Shown: one piece after another, positions 25,938 through 34,004 of the stretch
Position numbering within the stretch: position 1 is the first letter of the stretch
Layout of the letters: every line of letters begins with the position of its first letter
Assembly: GCA_963770535.1 (NCBI GenBank)
Contig: CAVYPZ010000003.1
Span: 682,001-746,000 of the forward strand
From: RYN-230 sp963770535
Lineage (GTDB): Bacteria; Actinomycetota; Actinomycetes; Streptosporangiales; Streptosporangiaceae
DNA: 64,000 nucleotides
Direction: 5' to 3'
Translations under genes and position numbers: made by a program
Notes under the pieces: model-generated
What the model was told of the DNA's origin: nothing
Databases searched by the model: none
What the model saw: only the letters and a program-made list of their open reading frames with translations

Positions 25938-26579
25938 CTAGGCGGGGGAGTCCTCCATGGCGACCACGATCTTGCGCAGCGCGGCGGCCAGGACCTGGAC
26001 CTCGTCCGCGCTGAGCGAGCGCACCACCTGGGCCTCCTGCTTGTTGAAGACCGGGAACAGCTCGGCCATGAGCTGAAGGCCAGCCGGGGACAGGCGCAAC
26101 AGCACCCGCCGGCCGTCATCCGGGTGCGCGCGCCGTTCGAGCAGCCCCCGCTTCTCCAGGGTCCCGGCCACCCCGGTCAGGGTCCCCTTCGAGATACCGG
26201 CCTCGGCGGCCACGTGCCGCGTCTCGATCTCCTCCCAGATCCACACCACCCAGAGCACAACCCATCCGGTCCAGGTGAGGCTGTACGGGGCCAGCACGGT
26301 GCGCTCGAAGTGATTCCTGATCGCGCCGGCCGCCCGGTAGAGATTGCTCACCGCGGCCATGGCCGGCATGTCCAGCGCCATCGCGCCCAGGCGGTCACTC
26401 ACCGCTGCCTCGGTCGCCGACAGCGTCCGGTGGTCCTGCGCGGCCAGCGACGCGGCGCGCGCCGTCCGGCTGAGCGTGCAGCTGCCGTCCGTGCACGGGC
26501 ACCGCTCAGGATGGCAGACCGCTTCATCGCCGGTGCCAGGGGCATCGGTTGGCGCCGGTCGCGGCTTGGGCCTGCTCAT
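25938..26579 (-). CDS. MarR-family regulator with N-terminal Cys cluster
   Basis: 213-aa MarR-type winged-helix regulator. The DNA-binding region includes WIWEEIETRHVAAEAGISKG then TLTGVAGTLEKRGLLERRAH and PDDGRRVLLRLSPAG (residues about 115-180). A 65-residue N-terminal extension carries Cys22, Cys27, Cys29 and Cys34 (CHPERCPCTDGSC), an unusual feature that might bind a metal or Fe-S centre. It is 27 nt downstream of the amidotransferase gene in the same operon, whose divergent promoter holds site B. It is the most likely regulator of sites A-C, probably as a repressor relieved by a pathway ligand. Direct binding is inferred. Confidence 0.9.
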   Translation of the reverse strand: MSRPKPRPAPTDAPGTGDEAVCHPERCPCTDGSCTLSRTARAASLAAQDHRTLSATEAAVSDRLGAMALDMPAMAAVSNLYRAAGAIRNHFERTVLAPYSLTWTGWVVLWVVWIWEEIETRHVAAEAGISKGTLTGVAGTLEKRGLLERRAHPDDGRRVLLRLSPAGLQLMAELFPVFNKQEAQVVRSLSADEVQVLAAALRKIVVAMEDSPA

Positions 26580-26606
26580 ACGTTGATCCTATTGGTGTCC
26601 TGGTGA

Positions 26607-27311
26607 TCATGCGGATCCGCCGAGGGCCAGGAAGGCTGCCACCAGCCGCCGGGCCCGTGCCGCGGCCTGCGCTGATCCGGCCGCGGTTTCTGCGATGAGT
26701 TGATCTGGGTCGGTACCGAGGGCTACGGCATGCTCCCTGCCCCCGTTGCCGAGCCAGCCGTCCAGCATCTGCGGGGTGAGTTCGGGGTGGAACTGCACCC
26801 CCATGGAGCGCCCGGCGGTAAAGGCCTGCTCCGCGGCCGCCGTCCGCGCGAACGCGTGCAGGCCACCGGGAAGCACCCAGCGGTCGCTGTGCCACTGGAA
26901 CCATGGCCCCGCCTCGATGAGGCCGGGCCGGCTGGTCTGGACCGTGGTCCAGCCGATCTCGGGCCATTCGGCGCGGACCACCGTGCCGCCCAGCGCGGCC
27001 GCAAGCGCCTGGCCGCCGAAGCAGATGCCGAGCACCGCGACCCCGCCCTGGTGCGCGCGGCGCAGGAAGGCCAGTTCGTCCCCGACCCACGCGCCGATCC
27101 CGTCATGGTCATACACCGACCAGGCGGCTCCCATGGGAACAATGGCGTCGAAGGCGAGCGGGTCAGGAAATGTGACCGCCACCGACGGCTGGTGGAAGTA
27201 CTCCTCCGGCACCACCGCGAACTCCCGGACGTCGAAGCCGTGGTCGGCGAACGCCTCACCCACCGGCCCGGTGGGTGAGACGTGGTCGTGCTGGACGAAC
27301 AGCACCTGCAT
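26607..27311 (-). CDS. class I glutamine amidotransferase-like protein (GMP-synthase-type fold)
   Basis: 234-aa GATase1 protein with catalytic Cys97 in VAVLGICFGGQAL and His/Glu in MGVQFHPEL near residue 180. This type (unlike the PuuD type at 24970) resembles the TdnT/AtdA2 proteins found beside glutamine-synthetase-like gamma-glutamylanilide synthase in aniline degradation. There they are associated with gamma-glutamyl amide hydrolysis. Here it is divergent from the GS-like gene with site B between them, and it heads an operon with MarR. Two different amidotransferase-fold enzymes in one regulon is notable. A role in hydrolysing a gamma-glutamyl aromatic amide is inferred. Confidence 0.85.
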   Translation of the reverse strand: MQVLFVQHDHVSPTGPVGEAFADHGFDVREFAVVPEEYFHQPSVAVTFPDPLAFDAIVPMGAAWSVYDHDGIGAWVGDELAFLRRAHQGGVAVLGICFGGQALAAALGGTVVRAEWPEIGWTTVQTSRPGLIEAGPWFQWHSDRWVLPGGLHAFARTAAAEQAFTAGRSMGVQFHPELTPQMLDGWLGNGGREHAVALGTDPDQLIAETAAGSAQAAARARRLVAAFLALGGSA

Positions 27312-27371
27312 CGCGCATCCTCCCGCCCGCGAATTCCGGGCCGCGGGGCCCTTGCCTCGGCGTCGTCCTCA

Positions 27372-27395
27372 GATTATGTTTGGACCCTAACGATT
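27372..27395. promoter_or_regulatory. MarR-regulon operator candidate, site B
   Basis: TATGTTTGGACCCTAACGAT within the 98-bp divergent region between the amidotransferase-MarR operon and the GS-P450-Rieske operon. It matches site C at most positions when read on the other strand. Plus-strand TATGTT may be a -10 for the GS gene, whose GTG is 15 nt downstream. The single site could control both operons and give MarR autoregulation. Confidence 0.6.
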
Positions 27396-27409
27396 GTACC
27401 GGAGGAGCC

Positions 27410-28759
27410 GTGGACAGCGGAAGCCAGGATCTCGCCGAGGTGATCGAGCGGCTTCGGTCGCAGGACATCGATGTGGTCCGGGTGTCGTACTCGGACATGA
27501 TCGGCATCGACCGGGGCCGCGACGTGCTCCTCAGCGAGCTGCCTGCCGCGCTGGGGCACGGCCTCCCGTTCAGCCGCTGCGTTTACCACACCTCGCCCAT
27601 GGGTGACGTGGTGCAGATCCAGGGAGGTGTCGAGGCGGGCCTGCCCGACATCATCGTCAGGCCGGACCTGGGCACGCTGGCGCTGCTGCCCTGGGAGCCC
27701 GGGGCCATGGCCTGCCTGGGGAACACGTTCCTGGCCGACGGCACGCCGGCACCGGAATCGCCCCGGACGGTCGTCGGCCGCGTCGCCGGGCACCTGTCGG
27801 AACTGAAGCTGCAGGCCGTCGTCGGGCCGGAACTCGAGTACTTCGTCTGTGAGCCCGACGGCAGCGCGGCGACCGGCTTCCGCCGGTACGCCAACAGCCC
27901 GGGGAACGTCTACGTGGTGGGCCGTAAGGGTGATCCCAATGGCCTGCTGCTGCGGACCCTGCGTTACCTGCGGGAGGCCGGTCTCCAGGTCACCGCGGCC
28001 AACCACGAGTTCTGCGCCGGCCAGTTCGAGGTCAACCTCAACCACAGCGAGCTGGTCGACGCCGCCGACCGGGCCTTCCGGCTGAAGTCCGCCGTCCAGG
28101 AGATCGCCCGGCACGAGGGGCTGCTGGCCACGTTCATGGCCAAGCCGTTCAACGATGAGGGCGGATCCGGTTTCCATCTGCACATGTCGCTGGACGACGA
28201 GTCGGGGGCGAATATCTTCGGTGATCCCGACGGGGACCACGGGTTGTCCGACACAGGCCGGCATGCCATCGCCGGCGTGCTGCGGCACGCCCCGGCGCTC
28301 GCGGCGCTGGCCAACCCCACGATCAACTCGTACAAGCGGTTCGGCCCCGACTCCCTGGCCCCCTGGCTCATCGACTGGGGCCTGGACAACCGCAGCGCGA
28401 TGATCCGCATCCCGCCCGAGCGGGGCCCGGGCGCCCGGATGGAGGTCAGGCTGGGCGACGCGACCGCGAATCCCTACTTGATCGTCGCGGCCACGGCCGC
28501 AGCCGCCTATCTCGGCATCCGGGACAAGGCCGAGCTGACGGCGCCGCTGGAAGGGTACGGCTACAACCCGGAATCGGCCCCGATGCTGCCGCAGACACTG
28601 CCCGCCGCGCTGGACGCCCTGGCGGCGGACACCGCCCTGGCCGAGGTCCTGGGCACTTACTTCGTCGCGTCGTTCCTGGCCTACAAGCGCAACGAGGTGG
28701 AGCGGTTCGAGCGGTTCGTCACCGACTGGGAGTTCCGCGAGTACGCCTACCACCTCTGA
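27410..28759 (+). CDS. glutamine-synthetase-family ligase (gamma-glutamyl-amine ligase type)
   Basis: ATP-dependent ligase of the GS superfamily, 449 aa. Metal and substrate motifs are GPELEYFV (about residue 140), EFCAGQFEVNL (about 200), GSGFHLHMSL (about 252), NSYKRFGPDS, NRSAMIRIP and RMEVRLGDATANPYL. The N-terminal beta-grasp is present. PuuA- and aniline-type relatives join glutamate to amines other than ammonia. The context of two glutamyl hydrolase-fold proteins and oxygenases supports gamma-glutamylation of an amine substrate rather than glutamine synthesis. GTG at 27410 follows GGAGGAG; upstream in-frame codons would run into site B. First gene of the GS-P450-Rieske operon. Confidence 0.92.
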   Translation: MDSGSQDLAEVIERLRSQDIDVVRVSYSDMIGIDRGRDVLLSELPAALGHGLPFSRCVYHTSPMGDVVQIQGGVEAGLPDIIVRPDLGTLALLPWEPGAMACLGNTFLADGTPAPESPRTVVGRVAGHLSELKLQAVVGPELEYFVCEPDGSAATGFRRYANSPGNVYVVGRKGDPNGLLLRTLRYLREAGLQVTAANHEFCAGQFEVNLNHSELVDAADRAFRLKSAVQEIARHEGLLATFMAKPFNDEGGSGFHLHMSLDDESGANIFGDPDGDHGLSDTGRHAIAGVLRHAPALAALANPTINSYKRFGPDSLAPWLIDWGLDNRSAMIRIPPERGPGARMEVRLGDATANPYLIVAATAAAAYLGIRDKAELTAPLEGYGYNPESAPMLPQTLPAALDALAADTALAEVLGTYFVASFLAYKRNEVERFERFVTDWEFREYAYHL

Positions 28760-28837
28760 CCGGCCCAGCCCGGTGTGCGCCGCGGCCGCCGGGCCGCCGC
28801 TGACCACGGCCTGATCCAGCCGCCTGAAGGAGTCACC

Positions 28838-31081
28838 ATGCACCCGCCGCAGCCGGTCCCGCTCGAGGACGTTGACCTGGCCGATCTTGACGTCTTCGTC
28901 CGCGACGAGGCGTGGGGGATGTTCGACACCCTGCGCCGGGAAGCGCCGGTGTTCTGGAACCCCGAGCGCGGCGGCAACAGCGGGTTCTGGTCGGTGACCC
29001 GGTTCGCGGACATCGAGCAGGTTGACAAGAGTCCCGAGACGTTCACCTCCGAGCGCTTCGTCAACCTGGAGGAGCCGCCCGGCCAGTACATGAACCTCCG
29101 GCGCTCCATGCTGGAGACGGACGGCCCCCGCCACCTGGCGCTGCGCAAGCTGCTCATGCGTGACTTCAGCGCCGCCACGCTGCGCCGTTACGATGATTTC
29201 CTGCGCGGCCTGGCCCGCCTCACCGTGGACACCGCGCTGCAGCAAGACGAGTTCGACTTCGTCGACGCGATCGCCGCCGACTACCCGATCAACGTGCTGG
29301 CCCGCCTGCTCGACGTCCCGGATGAGTTCACCCCGCAGCTCATCTCCTGGGGCAACGAGATCGTGGGCGCCACCGACCCGGACTACGCGCGGGTCCTGGT
29401 CGACAGCCCCGAGTCGGAGAAGTACGCTCACCTGCCGTTCCGGTCGCCCGCCTCGATCGAGATCTTCGAATACGGCCGGAAGCTCGCCGCCGAGCGGAAG
29501 GGTGGCCACGGCGAAGACCTGGTCAGCAGGCTCGTCAACCGGATCCCCGAAGACGGGATACCGCTGACGCCGACCGACTTCGACAACTACTTCCTGCTGC
29601 TGGTGGTGGCCGGGAACGAGACAACCCGGCAGGCGATCAGCCACGCGATGAAAGCGCTCATGGACCGCCCGGACCAGCTGGCGTTCCTGCGCGACAACCC
29701 CGCCAAGTCCCAGGTTGCGGTCGAGGAGCTGCTGCGGTTCGCCTCGCCGGTGTACCACTTCCGGCGCACCGCGACCCGTGACGTCGAGATGCACGGCCAG
29801 CAGATCAGGGCCGGCGACAAGGTCGTCATGTGGTTCGCCTCGGGTAACCGTGACGAGGCGGTCTTCCCCGACCCGTACCGGCTGGACCTGACCCGGTACC
29901 CGAACGAGCACATGGCGTTCGGCAAGGGCGCCCACGCGTGCCTCGGCGCGCAGCTGGCCCGGCTCGAGATCAGGATCATGTTCGAAACGCTGCTGCCGCG
30001 GCTCGGCTCCATCGAGCAGACCGGTGACATAGTCCGGGTCCGCAGCAACTTCGTCAACGGCATCAAGCGGTTCCCGGTCCGGGTGTCGGCCCAGCGCCGG
30101 GGACCAGCCAGCACGGAGACACGGACATCGCTGCGGGAGCGCGAAGGCGACCTCGTCGTCGAGGCGGTCAACCACGTCGCCGCCGACGTCGTCGCGGTCA
30201 CCCTGGCCGACCCCAGCGGCGACGTGCTGCCGCCGTGGACGCCGGGCGCCCACGTCGACCTCATCCTCGAACCCGGCCTGATCCGCCAGTACTCGCTGTG
30301 CGGCAGCCCGTCGGACAGCCGGACCATCCGGGTCGCCGTCCTGAAGGCGCCCGATAGCCGGGGCGGTTCCGCCTTCGTGCACGACCGGCTGCGCCCGGGA
30401 TCGGCGGTACGCGTCCGGGGCCCGCGCAACCATTTCCCGCTGGTCAGCTCGCCCCGGTACCTGTTCATCGCGGGCGGCATCGGCATCACGCCGCTGCTGC
30501 CGATGATGGCCGAGGCCAGCGCGGCCGGCGCCGACTGGACGTTGCTCTACGGCGGCCGCTCGCGCGCGTCGATGGCCTTCACCGGCGAGCTCCGCCCGTA
30601 CGCCGGGCGGGTCACCCTGGTGCCGCAGGACGAGGCCGGGCTGCTGGACCTGGACCGCGCGCTCGGCGAACCGCGGGACGACACGCTGGTCTACTGCTGC
30701 GGTCCCGAAGCGCTCCTGGCGGCGGTGGAACAGCGCTGCGAGTCCTGGCCCGCCGGCGCCCTGCACCTGGAGCGCTTCGCGGCCAGGCCCGCCAGGCTGG
30801 ATGCCGGGGAGGAGAAGCCGTTCGAGCTCGTGCTGGCCCGCTCCGGTCTCACGCTGACCGTGCCGGCCGGCAGATCCGTGTTCAACGTGGTCCAGGACGC
30901 AGGCGTCAGCGTGCTGGGCTCGTGCCACGAGGGCATCTGCGGTACCTGCGAGCAGATCGTCCTCGACGGGGATGTCGATCACCGGGACTCGATCCTCACC
31001 GGGGATGAGCGGGCCCGCAACGAGACGATGATGATCTGCGTATCCCGCTGCCGCTCCGACCGCCTCACTCTCGACCTGTGA
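28838..31081 (+). CDS. self-sufficient cytochrome P450 fused to a phthalate-dioxygenase-type reductase
   Basis: 747-aa fusion in the CYP116B (P450RhF-like) layout. Residues 1-420 are the P450: I-helix VVAGNETTRQ, K-helix EELLR and the heme loop FGKGAHACLG with proximal Cys about 368. From about 430 on is a VanB/PDR-type reductase: FMN loop RQYSLCGS (about 484), NAD segment IAGGIGITPLLPM (about 545), CCGPEALL, and a C-terminal plant-type ferredoxin with CHEGICGTC (Cys696, 701, 704) and a later Cys in MICVSRC. It should take electrons from NAD(P)H without partners and oxidise the pathway substrate. Start ATG at 28838 with GAAGGAG. It is between the GS-like ligase and a degenerate Rieske homologue. 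Confidence 0.93.
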   Translation: MHPPQPVPLEDVDLADLDVFVRDEAWGMFDTLRREAPVFWNPERGGNSGFWSVTRFADIEQVDKSPETFTSERFVNLEEPPGQYMNLRRSMLETDGPRHLALRKLLMRDFSAATLRRYDDFLRGLARLTVDTALQQDEFDFVDAIAADYPINVLARLLDVPDEFTPQLISWGNEIVGATDPDYARVLVDSPESEKYAHLPFRSPASIEIFEYGRKLAAERKGGHGEDLVSRLVNRIPEDGIPLTPTDFDNYFLLLVVAGNETTRQAISHAMKALMDRPDQLAFLRDNPAKSQVAVEELLRFASPVYHFRRTATRDVEMHGQQIRAGDKVVMWFASGNRDEAVFPDPYRLDLTRYPNEHMAFGKGAHACLGAQLARLEIRIMFETLLPRLGSIEQTGDIVRVRSNFVNGIKRFPVRVSAQRRGPASTETRTSLREREGDLVVEAVNHVAADVVAVTLADPSGDVLPPWTPGAHVDLILEPGLIRQYSLCGSPSDSRTIRVAVLKAPDSRGGSAFVHDRLRPGSAVRVRGPRNHFPLVSSPRYLFIAGGIGITPLLPMMAEASAAGADWTLLYGGRSRASMAFTGELRPYAGRVTLVPQDEAGLLDLDRALGEPRDDTLVYCCGPEALLAAVEQRCESWPAGALHLERFAARPARLDAGEEKPFELVLARSGLTLTVPAGRSVFNVVQDAGVSVLGSCHEGICGTCEQIVLDGDVDHRDSILTGDERARNETMMICVSRCRSDRLTLDL

Positions 31082-31098
31082 CGAAAGGTTCAGCCGCC

Positions 31099-32184
31099 AT
31101 GACCTCTGTCCGTCCGGGCCAGGCCCGGCCTGGCGTCGCGCCGACCGACTGCTGGTACGTGCTGGCCCCCAGCGAGTGCGTGGGCCGGGCCCTGCGCGCC
31201 TACCGGGTGGCCGGCCTGCCCCTGGTCGTGTTCCGCACGGTCGCCGGCCAGGCCGTGGCGCTGCACGACCGGTGCGTGCACCGGCCCTATCCGCTGCACG
31301 CCGGCCAGCTCGACGGGGACGAGCTTCGCTGCGGGCTGTGCGGTTTCGTGTACCGCCCGGACGGGCGGTGCGTGCGCGTGCCCACCCAGAGCCGCGTTCC
31401 AGTCGGCGCCGCCGTGCGGGCCTACCCGGTACGGGAGGAGCAGGGGCTGGTCTGGGTCTGGGCCGGGGAGCCGGGGCGGGCCCGGCTGCACCGGCTGCCG
31501 GATCTGCCCTGGCTGGTCCGGGACGGGTGGACCACCGTCGGTGGCGAGCAGACCATCAACGCCGGGTTCCTGCTCCTGCACGAGAGCTTCGCCGACGTGA
31601 CAAAGATCCCGGTGCTCGTCCCCGAAGTGTCCCCCTCGGTGCTCCAGGTGCCGCCGCCACCGCTGGACGTCGAGGTGACCGAGACAACCGTGTCGCTATC
31701 ACGCACGTATCCGCCGGGACGGCTGCCGGACTGGCAGGCCCGCACTCTGGGCCGGTCCGCGGACGAGCAGTTCGAGCACTTGCAGGAGGGGCACTTCTTG
31801 TCCCCGGCGGCCTGGGTCGACTACTGGGATGTCGTGCTCGATGCCACCGGAGCGCGGGCCCGGATGCGGTTCACGCAGCTCGTCACGCCGGCCGACGATG
31901 GTGTCAGCAGGCTGCTGTGGCGGGTCAGCCGCGATTTCGGCGTCGGCGATAGCGTCACTACGGCTCAGCTGGCCGAGATGTTCGTGCCGTATTACGCGAC
32001 GCTGGCCGCGGCCCTGGAAACCATGCAGCAGGTGACCGACCGGGATGGCCCGGCGGCCGAGGTCAACGTGAGCTCGGACGTGGCGGCGCTGCGGGTCCGC
32101 CAGATCGTGCAGGCCATGCTGGCTGAGGGGAACGCCCCCGCGGCCCGGCCCCGGCGCGAGAACGCCGGGGCCGGCCTGAGCTGA
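31099..32184 (+). CDS. VanA-type Rieske oxygenase homologue lacking usual metal ligands
   Basis: 361-aa homologue of Rieske non-heme oxygenase alpha subunits. The N-terminal domain has CVH (Cys59, His61), but the second pair is CGLC (Cys78, Cys81) where the family has CxxH, so the cluster would have three Cys and one His. In the C-terminal domain, the stretch that normally supplies the two mononuclear-iron His (DxxH-x4-H) reads ADVTKIPVLV, with Lys169 and Val174 at those places. It therefore probably cannot bind the catalytic iron. It may be an electron-transfer or structural partner of the adjacent P450, or a decaying gene. ATG at 31099 is used; a GTG at 31078 overlapping the P450 stop is possible. 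Confidence 0.85.
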   Translation: MTSVRPGQARPGVAPTDCWYVLAPSECVGRALRAYRVAGLPLVVFRTVAGQAVALHDRCVHRPYPLHAGQLDGDELRCGLCGFVYRPDGRCVRVPTQSRVPVGAAVRAYPVREEQGLVWVWAGEPGRARLHRLPDLPWLVRDGWTTVGGEQTINAGFLLLHESFADVTKIPVLVPEVSPSVLQVPPPPLDVEVTETTVSLSRTYPPGRLPDWQARTLGRSADEQFEHLQEGHFLSPAAWVDYWDVVLDATGARARMRFTQLVTPADDGVSRLLWRVSRDFGVGDSVTTAQLAEMFVPYYATLAAALETMQQVTDRDGPAAEVNVSSDVAALRVRQIVQAMLAEGNAPAARPRRENAGAGLS

Positions 32185-32205
32185 TGTCCGGTTACCCGGG
32201 CTGGC

Positions 32206-32224
32206 GGCGGGCGGACGGCCCGCC
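32206..32224. terminator. hairpin between convergent catabolic operons
   Basis: GGCGGGC (32206-32212) and GCCCGCC (32218-32224) pair with a 5-nt loop in the 39-nt space between the Rieske-like gene and the FAH-family gene. It can end both convergent transcripts. Confidence 0.5.
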
Positions 32225-33054
32225 TACCTGCCCCGCTTGGGCCAGTCCCCGCCCATCGCGGTCGACAGCACCTCGTCGCTCTCGGTGGGCTGGGCGCCGA
32301 CGTCGTCGCGGACCGGTTCCGGCCCGCTGACGATGTGGTTGGTGAGCCGGCCCAGGCCCTCGACCTCCACCTCGACAACGTCGCCGGGGACGACGGTCCG
32401 TGAGTTGGCCGGGGTACCCGACAGCAGGACGTCGCCGGGGAGCAGCGTGATGGTGCGGGCGATGTCGGCGACGAGGTAGTGCATGTCCCACTCCATCTCG
32501 TCGGTGCTGCCCTGCTGCCGGAGCTGGCCGTTGACAAAGGTCCGCAGGGTCTTGCCGCGGAAGTCCCAGTCGTCGACCAGCCCCGGCCCGAGCGGGCACA
32601 GCGTGTCAGACCCCTTGACCCGCAGCATGGAGCCGGCGTCGGTGTCGCGGAAGTCGTGCAGGCCGTAGTCGTTGGCGATCGTGTACCCGGCGATGTAGTC
32701 CCCGGCGTCCTTGGGGGACACGTTCCGGCAGGTGCGCCCGATCACGATGGCGATCTCACCCTCGTAGTTGAGCCACTTGCAGCGTTCCGGGCGGACCACC
32801 GCTGCGTTGTGGGCGTTCAGCGCCGTGGTCGGCTTGTGGAAGTAGGTCGGGGCGGGGGGCAGGCGGGTGCCGAACTCGTCGACCCGGCTGCGGTAGTTCA
32901 GGTGCACCGCGACGATCTTGCTGGGCTCGGCCGGCGGAAGGTGGATAGCGTCGCCGGCGCCGACGCTGCGCCCGTCACCCGCCACCAGCAGATCCCCGTC
33001 CCGCACCACGCTGACCGCCGTGCCGTCGAGCAGGACCCGGCGGGTCTCGGTCAC
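32224..33054 (-). CDS. fumarylacetoacetate-hydrolase-family enzyme (HpaG-like)
   Basis: 276-aa member of the FAH fold that includes the HpaG decarboxylase/isomerase and oxalocrotonate decarboxylase-type enzymes of meta-cleavage routes. Metal-ligand segments are NYEGEIAIVIG (about residue 110) and IANDYGLHDFRD (about 145), with GSDTLCPLGP and TLLPGDVLLSGTPANS later. GTG at 33054 overlaps the dioxygenase stop (GTGA) after GGAGG, so translation is coupled. Last gene of the four-gene ring-cleavage operon. It probably processes the oxidised ring-fission product; the exact step is not resolved. Confidence 0.86.
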   Translation of the reverse strand: MTETRRVLLDGTAVSVVRDGDLLVAGDGRSVGAGDAIHLPPAEPSKIVAVHLNYRSRVDEFGTRLPPAPTYFHKPTTALNAHNAAVVRPERCKWLNYEGEIAIVIGRTCRNVSPKDAGDYIAGYTIANDYGLHDFRDTDAGSMLRVKGSDTLCPLGPGLVDDWDFRGKTLRTFVNGQLRQQGSTDEMEWDMHYLVADIARTITLLPGDVLLSGTPANSRTVVPGDVVEVEVEGLGRLTNHIVSGPEPVRDDVGAQPTESDEVLSTAMGGDWPKRGR

Positions 33055-34004
33055 GACGCCTCCAGACCCGCGCTGTGCATGCTGGGCTGCTCGGCGGTCA
33101 GCGGCTCCAGGTGCGTCAGGCGCGGCCGGGGGAACCCTCCGGCGGGCCGCTCGAACCACAGGTGCACCTGGCCGGTGCCGACGGAGTTCTCGTACTCCCC
33201 GTACTGCCGGGACGCCGCCGTGCAGTCGCCCTCGCCCAGGGCGCCGATCATCATGAGGTAATGGCCGAACCGCGCTTCCGGCTTGAAGCGGTAGAACTCC
33301 GGCATGGTCTCCAGCACCCGCGCGTGATCGCCGTGACGGAACCAGTCCAGCCGGTCGGCGTCCGCGGCGGCCGCCTGCGGCGTGAAGATGTGCTCAACGC
33401 CGGCGGCTTCATGCTTGCGCAGTTCGCGCAGCGGCCAGAACGTGTGGCTGAGCGCCCCGCTGGCGATCAGCACGACCTTGCGGTCGACCTCGGCGATGGC
33501 CTGGCCGAGCGCCCGGCCGAGCCGCAGGTTGTCCTCGGTGTCGGCGGTCTGGCAGACGCCGATGGACACCCATCGCTTGTCCAGGCCGCGGCCCAGGTAC
33601 TCCCACAGGTTGGTGGTGGCGTAGAAGATCGGCAGGTACGGGTCGTCGATGGCGGTGATCCACGTGCCGTTCTCGTCGGCCCTGGCCGCGACGGCGTGGG
33701 CCAGCCCGGGGTCGCCGCGGAAGTCATACGGTCTGCGCGCCATCCCGCGCGGCAGTTCCTCGGAGGTGAACAGCCCGGCGCGCCGGTCCTGGGCGGTCAC
33801 CACGTACTCCACGGTCGTCGCCCAGTGTGAGTCCAGCACCACGACGGTGTCATAGTCGAGGACCTCGAACACATCCCGCCGTAGTTCGTGCAGGCCTGCG
33901 ACCAGCGTCGTGTCGTGGCCGTTGTTGAGTTCCCGCCGGTCTTTCTCCGGCAGCACGATCGTCGGAACGTGGGCGAGCAGTGCCGCCCCTACTACCTCAC
34001 CCAT
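33051..34004 (-). CDS. hpaD: class III extradiol ring-cleavage dioxygenase, HpaD-like
   Basis: LigB-superfamily extradiol dioxygenase of 317 aa resembling homoprotocatechuate 2,3-dioxygenase of the E. coli HpaD type. Candidate iron ligands are His12 (LLAHVP) and His60 (DSHW) plus a C-terminal Glu; the SGALSHTFW segment carries the second-sphere His. The C-terminus NSVGTGQVHLWF matches the HpaD end. It should open a catechol ring bearing a carboxylate side chain. It overlaps hpaE by 8 nt and the FAH gene by 4 nt. The homoprotocatechuate assignment is by similarity only; a related catechol remains possible. Confidence 0.85.
   Translation of the reverse strand: MGEVVGAALLAHVPTIVLPEKDRRELNNGHDTTLVAGLHELRRDVFEVLDYDTVVVLDSHWATTVEYVVTAQDRRAGLFTSEELPRGMARRPYDFRGDPGLAHAVAARADENGTWITAIDDPYLPIFYATTNLWEYLGRGLDKRWVSIGVCQTADTEDNLRLGRALGQAIAEVDRKVVLIASGALSHTFWPLRELRKHEAAGVEHIFTPQAAAADADRLDWFRHGDHARVLETMPEFYRFKPEARFGHYLMMIGALGEGDCTAASRQYGEYENSVGTGQVHLWFERPAGGFPRPRLTHLEPLTAEQPSMHSAGLEAS

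Noticed and set aside
27374..30982. 1202-codon open frame on the minus strand opposite the GS and P450 genes
   Set aside because: It is antisense to two well-recognised enzymes with motifs in order, has a composition typical of a GC-rich reverse frame and no domain of its own.
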